From: Phytoseiulus persimilis
Taxonomy: Eukaryota > Arthropoda > Arachnida > Mesostigmata > Phytoseiidae
NCBI GenBank assembly: GCA_037576195.1
Contig: CM075101.1
Coordinates: 16,244,001-16,308,000 of the forward strand
DNA: 64,000 nt
Direction of reading: 5' to 3'
This document shows, in pieces, positions 13,801 to 25,086 of this stretch. The notes beneath the pieces were generated by a model, which saw nothing but the letters and a program-made list of their open reading frames with translations, did no database searches and was not told the DNA's origin. Both the position numbers and the translations under genes were made by a program. How positions within the stretch are numbered: the first letter of the stretch is position 1; the number at the start of each line of letters is the position of its first letter.

Positions 13801-16800
13801 AAACAGCGCCTTCTTCACAATGGAACAAACGGTGAGTGCTCATTGATTGCGGAGCCAATCCATAGCTTCACCATACTCCTTCTCAAGGGTTCCCGTTTTC
13901 TGCCGACGAATCCGATGTTCTATGACTCCGTTTGCAGGTTTCTCCAGTCACATGATGAGTCAGTCGTTCTCATCTGCGTCACTCACGCGATCATCTTTGG
14001 GATTGAGTTCGTTAGCTTCGGCCAGAACTCCATCGTCCGAGAGCCTCCATAGATCAATTACGACCCCCAGCCCTTACGCGACGACTTCGCGAGGTAGGTT
14101 TCCTCATCCTTCGGGTGGCAATGCTTTGGGTCGAGAAGGAATCCCGCTAACTCCTATCCATGATCCATGATTCACATGTCGCCCCTCCCTGCATTCACAA
14201 ACAGCTTCAGCCGCACGACGGTCGAGCAGCTCCATAGATTCGAATGCCGCGAGGGCAGCACGTCAGCGTCTGTCGGCGGCCAGCTCCACGACGAACGTTG
14301 CACGTCAAAGTTACGGCTCGACCCCGACAACTCCGAAGGTTCAGCCTCGGAATGCATTTGGATTTGGACCTTCGCTATGTAAGTGCATGGGCATCCCATC
14401 CATGACTTGTAATTTGTAATGCATCCCTCATACTTTGATGGCTCACAGTAAGCGGGTCATTAAAGTCTTCCATGAATTTATAGTTCCACTCATGAGCTCA
14501 TAGAAAGTTCCCCAACCCCACCCAGACCCGGAGCCCGAGCTCGCCATGACGTCGGTAGTTTTAAATGAACGGGGGTAGTTCGAATGTGGTTTTCTGTTCC
14601 AGAAAGATAATGAATCTTTCATGCGGACTTGTCGGAATCATGCGCGTATGCTGGCGAGAAACGTGTTTGGGTTGTTGTCCCATTGAGTTTATTTGCTGCC
14701 TGTCTGAGTTTTCTGTTCAAGCGACGCGTTACGAAACTTGAAGTTGGGCCGCGTCTGCTGCCGTCCAAGAACCCCGGAGGAGGGAAGCTCCTCTAGCTCG
14801 TAGCGAATCGAGTCCATACCGAAGATTTGTGGGACTTTGAAGAACTCCGGTGTGTGAATCCCGGGAAGAAGTGAAACCATCCTCGAAGATTTCGTTTCGC
14901 GTTTCTCCTGGCTCTGGCCTTCCCAAACAATTTCAGGATTGAATTCGGTGTCGCGGCCGGTGAAAATCGGTCGCAAAAGTTTGGGTGATGTGAATGCCCA
15001 TCACTCTACTAGATCAGAAAGAGGTTTACGCCTGTCTTTGCTGGCTAAATTCGTTGCACTACTCTGATGGATGGCGGATCAAGAATCCCGGTCCGAGTGT
15101 GCAGAAACTCATGACCGTCACTGTCCATCATTGCGTAATTTTTCTGCCGCGCAGAGGTCCAACAGATATCGAAATCCGATGACCGATTCGGCTTAGCTAC
15201 GAGGAGCGACTGTTCCAACGGCCCTCGTCTCCATTCATGGGCTTTTCGCGGCAGCGTAATGTTCGATACTGCAATCCGTCATCGCGTCGTCCCAAAACTC
15301 GAACAGTGGATGTGTGAGAGAGGATGGAAGGAGTCGGGGAACGAGATCTGTTCAACTACGCCGCCTCCATCCTGTTGAACTGGAAACGAACTTCTCACGA
15401 ACTCTGAAGGTCACGGTTTCCAGGTGGAACTGGGTGTTTTAACACTTTCAACTTCTCTTCCAGCGCGCAGCTCCAGTAGGCAACGGCTAGATTCTATTCC
15501 CTTGAGCACACAAACAACGCCGACCCGAGGGAGGCAGGGCAGGATCTCACAATCTCAACGTGAGTTTTGAATCCATGGATGCATCAGCCGCGAGAGCGGT
15601 CCCTGTAACATGTTGGACATTTTCATGAACCTGATGAACCGAATTGCAGCTAACAGCCGCTCTGCGTCCCCGTCATCTCGGCTCAGCTACGCTACCTACA
15701 ACATGCTCCCTGACGGCAGAGTCAGACGGTCGGGGATACCGACTCCAACGACAGGAAGATCCCGAGAACCCTCGCCGACCAGGTGATCACATGATTCTCA
15801 ATCTCTCAGTTTGCAAGTCTCTGCATCTGAGCCTGGTGGACTCCGTCCGACTCACTCCAGCGCTTCTCGATTCCCCAGGTCGATGTCAGGGTCGTCGGTG
15901 AACCTTGCCCAGAAATCTGTAGATCGCCGCAATTCGCTCACTCGTCCTCCATCCCGGAACCGCTACGATTCACTGGATAGGGTGCTACGTAACGGGAGAG
16001 ACGGGGAAGAAAGGATTCGGAACGCATTCTCGGTACGTGGAGTGCTTCATCGACGTCATCATCCCGTCGCTTCAACTGATCTCGACCGAGGCCTCTTGCG
16101 TCGTGTTTTTGAAATTCTCTCGACGAGCTTTCATCGGAACTTTCGACTTCCAGACGTCAACGCAGCCGTACGCATCTCCGCTCACGTCCCGAGTCGCTTT
16201 CTCGGCCTCACAGCAGCTGCCCTCATCCGTGGCGCAGTTGCAAGGCCAGGCCGACGTAGCTGTGGCCAGCTGCTCCCAGCTCCATTCCCAAGGAGACAGC
16301 GAAGGCTCATCCTCCATTTGCTCGGACATTTCACGACATGAGGACGTTGCCGACATACTACTCAGTTTGGCGAGCGTCCACTGGTCCGATCGAAAGGAGG
16401 GTCTCCTCGTGAGTGCTTTATATCCCCTATGCTCGTGTACAACCAGCAGAATCATCGAACGCTCGCCCTCTCCGAGAAATCTTCTGTTTTCTTCACAAGC
16501 TCCTTCTATCTAACCGCGATCGCGTTTCTCAATCACGGGCAGAGTTTCTAAGCTGATTTGATTCCCTCTCGTCCAGGGCCTCAAAAATGTGCTCAGGTCA
16601 CATTCTAGAAGACTCTCTGAGCTCGAGCTGTGTTCAGTCACTCAGACGATGAGTAAGATGTTTATGGATCCGCACACGAAGGTTGGTTGGCAGACGGATG
16701 AGATGGGTGCGGATAATAGAGACGAGGAGCCGCCTGAGGGATGCTCAAGGGATTAACTCGCCTTGCAGGTGTTCTCGCTTTTCCTGGATACGCTCTGCGA

Positions 16801-19310
16801 GCTGGTCAGCAGCCATTCGGCAGAGCTACATGCACTCGGATTCCTGCCTGTCCTCCTGACGAAACTCTTCACGAAGTTGGGTCAAGACCTCTTGAGCTCA
16901 GTGAACACTAAAATCCAATCCACTCTCGGATTGGTGAGAGACGCATTTCCTCGTCAGGATCAATTCATCGTCATCACCCGCTTCCTGAACGATCCTGTGC
17001 ATCAATCAACTTCGGTGAAGGTGCGTCACACTCTCGAATGTCGGTCTGAACCAGATGGACGTTTCCTCGGTTGTGAGGGTACGGCACTCCAACGCGAACT
17101 TGCAATCGGGCTCGGGATCTGAGGGAAAATTGGAATTCCAGGTGAAGCTGACTGTCCTGCGCTACCTGCTGGTCCTGACCCGCCTAATGGACTCATCCGA
17201 AGTTCCTTCGAACGACCCCAACATGAGGGACTGTCTTCACCGGTTCGTCGCGTGGGCCTCTGAACTTCCTGACTTCAAGAGCAAGGACATCATGGTGAGT
17301 GGACCCCTACAGCTGATCCGCCCGCTCTGTCGCTCACTCAATTCTGATGACTCCCAAGCAGGACCCTGGTTGTCTCATGTGATCGAATCTTCCTGAACCG
17401 CGCTGCTGTCAATCGGACGGGATCTGAGTCTCACTTGGATGTGTTCCTTTGCAGACGACTCAAGTCGACGGCCGTCTCCATTCGAGACCCACCGAACTGG
17501 CCCAGTTGGCTCGAGCTTGTATTGGATCTCTGTACAGATGCAAAGCTTCGTATTTCTCCCTCGTGATTCACCAAATGGCCCCTGAGTATCAAAGGATTGC
17601 CCTCGATATAATCCAAAGCGAACTCCTCCTTCAACATCAGCAGCAACTCAAGTTCGAGAGCCACCAGCCCCAAAAAATCATCCTCGCCAACGGCGGGGGC
17701 AGTTCTGGCGTCAGGTTTGTGGGTTTTTGTCGAAACAACAGAGGAACAAGAGTAACCGAACTGCCCTCTCCCCGAGTTCGTTGCTTTTAGAGAGACGACC
17801 ATGATCGTGTGATCGGCAACGAACTAAGTGCGTACAACTTGCAGTCGTTCCGGTAGCGACAGTCTGCCGTCCCCGATGACCCCGCAGAAATTGTCATCTT
17901 CACCTTTGAGATCTCTCGACTACTTCGACCTCACAGATAATCCTACGAGCTTAGCCAGTGAAGTTTCCCCAGGAACTCAGGGATTCAGTTCCGGATCGGA
18001 TGAAAGGCTTCAAGACAGCCTCAATCGATCATTCCACTCACCTCAGAAAGTACAAAACGTGAGTTATAGCTCTGATCCTGCAATCGATCCCTCCGAAACT
18101 GAAAGTGCGGTTAGCCCCAGATGTCCTTGCTTCCATGTTTATGAATGGGAAATGTGTATTTAAGACTCAGCCGGGGATAATTCCTGTTTTTCAGAGTACG
18201 TCCGGCGAGGGTCTCTCTCACTGCGTTTCGGTGCTGAGTTCTCCTCTGAATTCTTGCGAGCTGAAACGAGCGGCGCTTCGCGAACTCACCGAACTCCTCA
18301 GCTGTTCGAATCTTTGGAATTCGGAGTACAACTTCAGGTGCGGACCGATCTCAGGGGAACTAACTCGTTCGGAATTCCTCTTGCGATATCTGTTCCTTGA
18401 TTCGTGACTCAACACCCGAAATTCGTCTGACACGAAATCTACACTCGCAGGTCCACCCTGAAAATTCTCTTGGACAACACCGGCGCCACGGAGGAGGAGC
18501 CTCCCATACGAGCGGAGTCGTTGAGGGTCTTGTCGCTTCTAGTCGAACAGCATCCTGAACACTTCGAGACTTATGCCGATCTGACATTTGTCAAACTCCT
18601 CCAGACGCAGATGGTGAGCGAAAAAAAACATCACTATTTCATGGGTGCGGCCCAGAATTGCCTCATGCTCTTCGAATATGAGGACCGCAGTCATGAGACT
18701 TTTGTTCCGAACCTTTGCAGGACAAGGACGTTCAAAAAGAGTCTGACAACGCGATGCTGTCCGCTCTGAAGTCGGCCAGAGTTCACAAGTCGGCGGGAAT
18801 TCTAGCCCGATTCATGGCAGGTTGTCAGGACTGCAACATGATAGCTGCCGCGATCAAGATGATGTCGAAGCTCGTCGAATTATCATCCAGCGAAGATTTG
18901 ATCAATGCTCTGCCTACTATCACTCCAGCACTTCTCTCAGCGTATAACCACGACGAGTCGGCTGTCCGACGGGCGGCAGTTTTCTGTTTGGTTTCGCTAC
19001 ATAAGAAAGTCGGAGCACCTATCATGGAACCCTACCTGGCAGCTGTACAAGGATGCAAGGTATGGATAGCCCCTTCGGATTCCGCAATCACCTCCGATTC
19101 TCAAGAGTCTACAACCTCGACGTAGGGGTCAAGTGAAGACCTGGATTCACCAGCTGCTTCGTTCACATATCTCTTTCACTCAATTTTGATCCGGTCCCTT
19201 TACAGTTGCGTCTCCTGAAGCTGTATATCGAGCGAGCCGCATCTCAAAAAGCGATGCCACAATCGAACGGAATCAATCTGGGACCGCCTGGAGGTGTTTC
19301 CTCCGCTTAG
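7888..19310 (+). CDS. CLASP: CLASP, microtubule plus-end stabilising protein (CLIP-associating protein)
   Basis: CLASP proteins bind tubulin through TOG-like domains and promote microtubule rescue at plus ends, the cell cortex and kinetochores. Exons: 7888-8068, 8274-8422, 8617-8686, 9064-9193, 9483-9589, 11768-11856, 12140-12245, 13688-13831, 13938-14093, 14211-14378, 15464-15559, 15650-15782, 15879-16032, 16154-16408, 16577-16681, 16769-17020, 17142-17294, 17455-17714, 17845-18058, 18195-18337, 18451-18613, 18721-19059, 19206-19310. All phases close and the stop is TAG at 19308-19310. Recognisable blocks are DLRSQIVREACITIA (TOG2), DADSEARSQARKAFWGF (end of TOG2), MFMDPHTKVFSLFLDTL (TOG3) and AVRRAAVFCLVSLHKKVG (C-terminal domain). 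The 1223-codon model lacks the roughly 230-residue TOG1 of the usual 1500-residue protein. The first exon is the uncertain part: it is open from an ATG at 7888, but a splice acceptor at 7957 lies inside it, so upstream exons could join there. Exons from 8274 onward are firm. Confidence 0.93.
9590..11767 (+). other. CLASP intron of 2.2 kb inside TOG2
   Basis: This intron sits between exons ending at 9589 and starting at 11768, with donor GTGAGA and acceptor TTGCAG. It contains a 60-codon open frame at 10684-10866 that begins right after a CAG, but it has no paired donor and no family resemblance. I see nothing else in it. Confidence 0.7.
12246..13687 (+). other. CLASP intron of 1.4 kb inside TOG2
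   Basis: This intron lies between the exon ending at 12245 (donor GTCAGT) and the exon starting at 13688 (acceptor TTTCAG). Both flanking exons read cleanly into conserved TOG2 helices. A T-rich run lies near 13055-13065. No element or gene was recognised inside. Confidence 0.7.
13938..16032 (+). other. CLASP: CLASP Ser/Arg-rich linker with an SxIP EB-binding motif
   Basis: Five exons (13938-14093, 14211-14378, 15464-15559, 15650-15782, 15879-16032) encode a basic, Ser/Thr/Pro-rich disordered linker, residues of about 326-561. It includes the family block SSSIDSNAARAARQR and the sequence RVRRSGIPTPTTGRSREP. The tetrapeptide SGIP at residues 493-496 matches the SxIP signature by which CLASPs bind EB1 at microtubule plus ends. 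Surrounding serines and arginines fit the kinase-regulated plus-end region of known CLASPs. Intron 14379-15463 (1.1 kb) within it holds nothing I recognise. Confidence 0.85.
16154..17714 (+). other. CLASP: CLASP TOG3 domain exons
   Basis: Five exons (16154-16408, 16577-16681, 16769-17020, 17142-17294, 17455-17714) carry the third TOG array. It starts near HEDVADILLSLASVHWSDR and runs through SRRLSELELCSVTQTMSKMF, VFSLFLDTLCELVSSHSAEL, KLTVLRYLLVLTRLMDSSEV and LARACIGSLYRCKASYFSLV. The order and spacing match Orbit and vertebrate CLASP. The donor after 16681 is GTTGGT, a weak consensus, but the reading frame and homology cross it without a gap. The last exon continues into a Gln-rich tail (LLLQHQQQLKFESHQPQ). 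Confidence 0.9.
18195..19310 (+). other. CLASP: CLASP C-terminal CLIP/kinetochore-interacting domain
   Basis: Four exons (18195-18337, 18451-18613, 18721-19059, 19206-19310) encode the helical C-terminal domain, residues of about 975-1223, which in the family binds CLIP-170, CENP-E and cortical partners. Recognisable pieces are IRAESLRVLSLLVEQHPEHF, MIAAAIKMMSKLVELSSSED, DESAVRRAAVFCLVSLHKKV and the terminal LRLLKLYIERA. It is preceded by a Ser/Pro-rich exon at 17845-18058. The protein ends with a short Gly/Pro tail. Confidence 0.9.
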
Positions 19311-19777
19311 AGCCCGCGTCGATTCTTTAAGAACCGAAGACTTCGTCACAACGAAACTCTGACTCTGAACTCGATGAATGCGCAGGAGCCTCCCTTTGCT
19401 GAACGATTTGGTCGGAATGAGAATCAAAATCCGTTCTCCATCGTCCTGAGTACTCTGTCCAGGAATGATGGAAGAATTTAGGTTTATCTTTGCTCCCCAT
19501 TCTAATTCTTCGTCGAAGAATCGCCGGAGTAACTTGCGCAGGGCAATCCAAACGACAAGCCCACCTCGAGTACGTGCGCGAGACAGCTTCGACCTGGTTC
19601 ACCGGATGCGCCTGAGAATAATCTTCAACGGTTTTCCATTCTGTATTTGGAGCTATCGCCGCCTATTGGGAGTTGAATGAAACATTTTGTTTCGATTTTT
19701 CTATATCTTTCAACGAGAGAACCGAGCTACGGTGATTATTTCATTGAGTTACGCACAACTCTCACGAATGAACGAAG

Positions 19778-19948
19778 TCCGACGATCTCGTCGATGACAT
19801 AAACAGAGCATCCGCCTCTGTCCAGCTCCCGAGTGGCTCGAGGTCAGCGGCGCCTGTACGCAGTCGACGGATTCCGAATGGGGATGGGGCGACAGGCAGA
19901 GCGACTCGTATCCGTCATAGCCTGAATGATGGAGTTCAAATTCCCAGC
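19778..19948 (+). other. Orphan exon-like segment downstream of CLASP
   Basis: Fifty-seven codons stay open from just after an AG at 19776-19777 to a strong donor (GTGAGC from 19949). The peptide is polar and basic, with acidic SDDLVDDINRASASVQL followed by Ser/Arg/Pro-rich sequence (RSAAPVRSRRIPNGDG). The style resembles the CLASP linker, but it lies after the CLASP stop, has no start codon, and the acceptor lacks a pyrimidine tract. It could be an exon of another transcript, a decayed duplicate or chance. Confidence 0.25.
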
Positions 19949-20679
19949 GTGAGCTTAACCAAATTGAGAGCTAAGAACCCGAATTCAAGGCTATACACAC
20001 GTGAACTCAGGTGAAATTATAACCCAAATAACACAAGCTGTTATTTTCGTTATTGATCATCGACCAGAGAATATAGAAACAAACCCCGCGGGGACAGCCA
20101 TTCCTAGAAAGAGCTTTTGTGGAAGCAAAAGATTTCAGGGCACAAGGCAGGGATAGTCTCCTATCGCTGAAGTTCTATTCTGAGGGCCTGATTCGCCTAT
20201 GACGCTTCGAGGACTCTCGTTTGAGTTTGAGAAGTTCCACAACAACGTGATCGTCGAGAATGGGGTCTGGTAGATATGAGAGAAAGTTCTCCGCAGCGCA
20301 TCCCTTTTGGACGCGGGTGAGGACATTTTTTCACGAAGGAACCGAGCGCAAACGTCCTCTATCCTTGATTCGGAAATACTTCTGGTAATTCCAAGATCTT
20401 CAAGCGCCTTAGAGAACCATGCACTTCTTTGAAATACTGGCTTCGACAAATGTGTGAACCCTCACATTGGTCCATTCAGCAGATTGTCATTCCCATCTGA
20501 GACCGTGATCCGTCGCTCCGGGAGTTTCTCGGGACGCCGAAAGCGAACATCCAGATATGAGCAACTTGATTAGGTAGGTATCCGAGGTCGTGAGAGCAGC
20601 CGAAGACGATGAAGATGTTTATCCGAACGCCACTTGTGTTTATAGCAAATAATGATAAGCGATGGAACTATAACTAGTG

Positions 20680-20685
20680 AATAAA
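20680..20685 (+). terminator. Candidate poly(A) signal for CLASP
   Basis: AATAAA at this position is the first clear canonical hexamer I noticed downstream of the CLASP stop, giving a 3' untranslated region of about 1.4 kb. No RNA evidence is available, and nearer variant signals are possible. Confidence 0.3.
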
Positions 20686-21837
20686 GTGCCAATTCCATTA
20701 CACCATCCGATGTCATAGTTTTCGTGGTGGACCGCTTAGAAAAGTTCGCAGGGCCGAATTGGTGACGACATCATCGATGATAGTACGAATTCTCCAATCG
20801 GTCCAAGTGATCAGATATTGTGTGAGATCCGAGGCGACAGGGATTATCCTTCAAAGAGCCAGTTCACATGTGGCGCGATTCCCTAATTCCTGAATGCGAT
20901 AACGGAGAGACTGAATGAGAACGAGATTTCTGATTCTCTCAGATGGATCGAGCGTTTATTTTTGAGGAGATAAGCCGAGTAGAAGATGAAGCATGGTTAG
21001 TCATGATTTGGAGTCAGTAATTTAGTCCGAATCGAAACAGATCAAGCTTGTTCCTTTGATGTCGCTGCAGATTTCCGAAGAGCTCTTCTCCCGTCGCACA
21101 GCAGCCTGACATTTTCCGGCTATGTGGCTCCAAGCAATTATTCCGACGATCAGTTAAACTCAGCTGTTTCGCTTGAACTTGTAACGAGCTCAGCCAATCC
21201 AGTCTTCTCTGAATGTGCCGCATGTAGCGAAATCATTGCTTCCGAAGGTCTCGTTAGTACCTGAAGAATCCATCTTGCTCGGAATTATTACTTTTCGCCA
21301 AGCTCAGCCTTCTAGCCTCCACTAGATAGCGCGTTTAAGACATCGATGATTTCCGAAACAGTACACGGCGATTACAGTCAACAGTCTCGCAGTGCAACAC
21401 TTCTCTATGAACCAGCCATGTTCCGTGATTCGATCTATGCTCATCCTTGTTGCTCGAATGAGCCATTCAATCTTTTATCGAGGTCGTTGGGGTAAACTCG
21501 ACAAACAATCGCCTCCGGTCGGCTTCGACACGACGCGCTTCTGATATAGATGTTCCGACGCAGGGATCCGGGTTAGATTCGGGAGCTTCCAGATTATCTG
21601 ACTGGCGCATTCGTTATCAGCATCATGATAACAGTCACTCGCTTACGAACAACAGCCCTCCGCCGGAGGGCCTGTTGTGAAAGATGTACAGTTTTCTGTT
21701 CTGCACATCCATTCAAGATCGTAGTGACGATCTTCAACAAACAAGAAACGCGTATTCGAAACATAACGCATATCGAAATAACATTTTCACTACACACGAC
21801 TGCTCAGCAACTTCTCACTTACTTCAGAAGACCGTGT

Positions 21838-21980
21838 TTCGAAATTTTCGATGACGTGGGGCTTTGAGTTCGAACCGTTGTTTCTTCCATGCTTCGGAGC
21901 TTCAAATTCTCAAGTTTCAAGACGCGTTCGATCTCAGCCGACATCGAAACGGAACTCGTCCACCCGAATCTTCGACGAAA
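21838..21980 (+). other. Second orphan exon-like segment downstream of CLASP
   Basis: A pyrimidine-rich acceptor (CTTACTTCAG) precedes an open frame that ends at a perfect-looking donor (GTGAGT from 21981). It reads SKFSMTWGFEFEPLFLPCF and then a basic stretch including RRVRSQPTSKRNSSTRIF. No family was recognised, and the - strand is also open here (63 codons). It could be an unassigned exon or chance. Confidence 0.22.
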
Positions 21981-24767
21981 GTGAGTGGCAATCACCAGTT
22001 GGAACATCTTGCGGCACGGTATTTTTCGAAGTTTTTTTTTTCTTGGCTAGCTAGTTTCACTCGCTGATCTTGGTACAGCTACGAGACTACATGTGAGTTG
22101 AGAGTGACGGGGCATTACCGACGGAGAGGTATTCCCACGGCTCGGGGTTTTCCGATTCGGTGACTCCTTGATAGGGTCAGATCATACGGCTGCTAGTCTC
22201 AACAACTTGCGCTCTGTCAGCGAGCACGTCGTGTCAGAATCATCTGAATCTCTCTGAAGATGGGATCGGGGACACTGATCGTCGTTCTGGTAGCCACTCC
22301 AGCGTGACGATTGATTTCGCACAGCACAAAACTTGTTGATTTGTGCGTATACAGGAACGCGTTGTCGGAGCTCATCAGCTTGTCACGGGACATCGGTTGT
22401 CTGAGGATACACTCTTAATTCTCTCACTCTCGTCCGCCGAACTGATCGCGATCAGTGACCGATGAGTCCACGTAAGTTTGCACAATCATTATCCGAGACT
22501 TCATGAATTTTTTGAAGGCGAGGGGATCGATTCACTGAGGTTCGATATAGAGGGAGCTCGTAACGAACTGGTAAGGCTGTCCTGGATTGGATCGAGCAAG
22601 TTGGAGTTCGATAGAAAATTCGGAAGACTGGCGGATTGCGGAGCACATGTATTCATTTTGGAGGCTTTAAATCGATCACTGACTCGTCAGTACGAGGGTC
22701 GATCGCTCGATGATTTCGTCCGCTGCTAGCTCATCAAGTCCCCATGAACTTCCGCGAGGAACATTAGCGTGATTCAACAGTGGTTTCTCGCATCGTAGGC
22801 CGATACTCTACCTTTGTGGTGGGTTTGCTCGCGAGGAGTCGAAGACATTGTACAAACCTAGGAAAACTGACAATCAAATACGACGAGAGCTACATGAACT
22901 GTTCGGCTGCTCTGTAACTCATTCCAGATGCAGAAACGTGCGAGGGGAACGTCAGCACGCAGCCGAACAAAGCATTCATGCCTTAAAACAGAACTTGATG
23001 GTCGCCCTGCTGGATTCGAAGACTGTCTGATGCGGAGACGGGGACCGGCGCGATTCCGCGAAAAAAAGCTTTCGGGGCTCCAATTCGTGGAGTGAGCTCT
23101 GAAATCACCCCCAGAAGAGGCAGAGATCGAAATATAACAACCGAATTGAGTCTGTTGGCTAATGGCAAGCTACTCGTTCGACGAAACTCAACCTCATGGA
23201 AGCTTGCTTCACAAACGCTCGTCCTCAATCAATGATAATGACTCCCTGTCGACGGTGCTCACTCGACGTAATCCATGAGTCGTGCGTTATGCGTAGTTCC
23301 AAATCACTTAAAACAGACACAACACAAAACTGAACAGTTTCCAGACACAGACGGATGATGTTTCCCGACTCTCCCCCGGAGGCTGAACAGTTAGCGACGA
23401 CACAGCTGGGCTGAGCCACCGGGAACTTCAAAATCGATTTCTGAGCAATCCTCGACGATAACTAAGAACCCATCCGAGAGATATTTTCCGATGAGCTTCC
23501 TCGCTCATCCTATTGGGTCTACGAAACGAGAGCCGAGTTCGAGGGCGGTTTCTCAACCGAACTCGGGGCTGCGGCGGCCGGGGTTTTTTGAGGAACAAAA
23601 CCGTTTTTCGACTTGAACAGGATCACAGGAGAGCGGGACGGTCGGCCTCAGGAGAACACGATCAGGGCCTCAACCATAACAACCACCAGGTTTCCTCAGA
23701 TTCCCCCGAGCTTCTAGAGGTCTTTGGGCAACACAATTGATGATGGGGATGTCACAACTATGCGTGACCCTGTGAGAGGAGGTACCCAGGTCACCAATAC
23801 GGGTGGAAAAACTCCGAAAGTTCTGCGTCAGAGACATAAGAATATAACATGGAGTTTGATGACCGCAAACTGAGCTGATATGCAGCGCTTCACCGAGTGA
23901 TAGCATTCCACATTCCGTCCACGATCAGCAGAGCCTCTGCTGCGACTGTCACCGTGGTTGCTCTACGAACCGATTGAAGCATCATATAAACTGCATTTGA
24001 AAGCGTCCTTCCAACGATGCTTCAAACGCTGGATTGGTCTTGGCTGATGAAACAGTATGAGGGAAGCATTCTCAATGGAGGAGGAAGGGAACTGACAGCA
24101 AGATATACACACGGCCATCGTTCTACGATTCGGGTCTGCTGCTGCCTCTACAACTCTAGGGATGTTCGACATTCTGGCTTCATGTAGTGCGCTTTTGCGA
24201 AAAGGTCCCAGTTGCGAAAGTCTCCAGTTGTTTTCATTTGGATAATCCCACCAATGATATCGTCGTCTACGTCGTTTTTCCCACGAGTGTACTCCTCTAG
24301 ACTTCAGTAGAACGAGACAAACTGTACAGTAACGCGTTTTCCGTCGCCTGCATGAGACCCATGCTCGTAGAACAACTCATAAGAAACTTTCGATATGGCT
24401 GATTTTCTGCTTGATGATTGGGAGTTTGATATATGAGCCTCTCGTACATGATGAATGATTCCGGGGCATCCGTCGATAATGATTGGAGGTAACACTCGAC
24501 GGCGAGGATGGTCGAACGTCGAAGACTTCTTCTCATTCGAGATCCGAACCTGATTGTTTGATTATTTGATTGATTGACAATGGATTTGGGGTATGATCCT
24601 CGATAAGTACTTCAATAAGCTTGGTTCGCTGGTTCGTGGCTCGCTTGGTAAGTAAATACAGGAAGATCGGTAGGCGGGCCGTGGAGAGGGATTTGTCGGT
24701 CGGTCAGGAGTCAGAGGGCGCGAATCGATTCCAGTTTTCTCTCCTCCGTTCTGAACGGATTAGTGGA

Positions 24768-24773
24768 TTTATT
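24768..24773 (-). terminator. Candidate poly(A) signal for BAIAP3
   Basis: TTTATT on the + strand reads AATAAA on the - strand, about 315 bases beyond the BAIAP3 stop at 25087-25089. The position is suitable for a short 3' untranslated region. There is no further evidence. Confidence 0.35.
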
Positions 24774-24877
24774 GGGGAGTTGCCGGAGTGTGGTTAGAGT
24801 TTATACTTGCTTTTGCGATTGGATCACAATGAAGCATGGGATCTCCCGCTTGACCTCGATTTGGAATTGGTCTCTCG

Positions 24878-24920
24878 GCTTGCTTGTTTGTTTGTTTGTC
24901 TGCTGCCTGTCTGTCTGCCC
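24878..24920. repeat. Imperfect TTTG/TCTG tetranucleotide repeat
   Basis: Successive TTG/TTTG units pass into CTGCCTGTCTG units. This is a small simple-sequence tract in the convergent intergenic region, probably in or just past the BAIAP3 3' end. Confidence 0.6.
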
Positions 24921-25086
24921 TTTGCTTTGTCTGAGAATAACCCTGAAGTGTGAAACATCCTGCCCGGATCCGGGCTCTTTTCCTACAATCGTCGTTCTAA
25001 TTCTCTAAGCGTCCGAGCTAGATGCTGCAGTTCGTCGATATTTTGCTACCGCCTAAGCTCGAGAATCGAATCGAGTTCGAAGCAGC

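Larger units (their letters stand above)
8274..13831 (+). other. CLASP: CLASP TOG2 domain exons
   Basis: Seven exons (8274-13831) encode residues of about 80-325 of the model, the second TOG-like HEAT-repeat array. The order of conserved blocks follows the family: an acidic lead-in (VDEQVFLQAFEEN), the DVEWEKRMVILKTLRG helix pair, DLRSQIVREACITIA, LIGSAAKIMSS, HSPKLIPLITRNLTSKN, EIRRYCCEFLHQLL and the closing DADSEARSQARKAFWGF. TOG2 of CLASPs is the domain linked to suppression of catastrophe. Exons are 70-149 bases. Three long introns split it: 9590-11767, 11857-12139 and 12246-13687. Confidence 0.9.
19311..25086. other. Convergent intergenic region between CLASP and BAIAP3
   Basis: This 5.8-kb stretch separates the two stop codons. 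It should hold both 3' untranslated regions. I see candidate poly(A) signals on each strand, a tetranucleotide-type repeat near 24878, and two exon-like open segments on the + strand listed separately. An 83-codon open frame at 22478-22729 has no recognised relatives. No transposon ends or terminal repeats were visible by eye. Confidence 0.6.
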
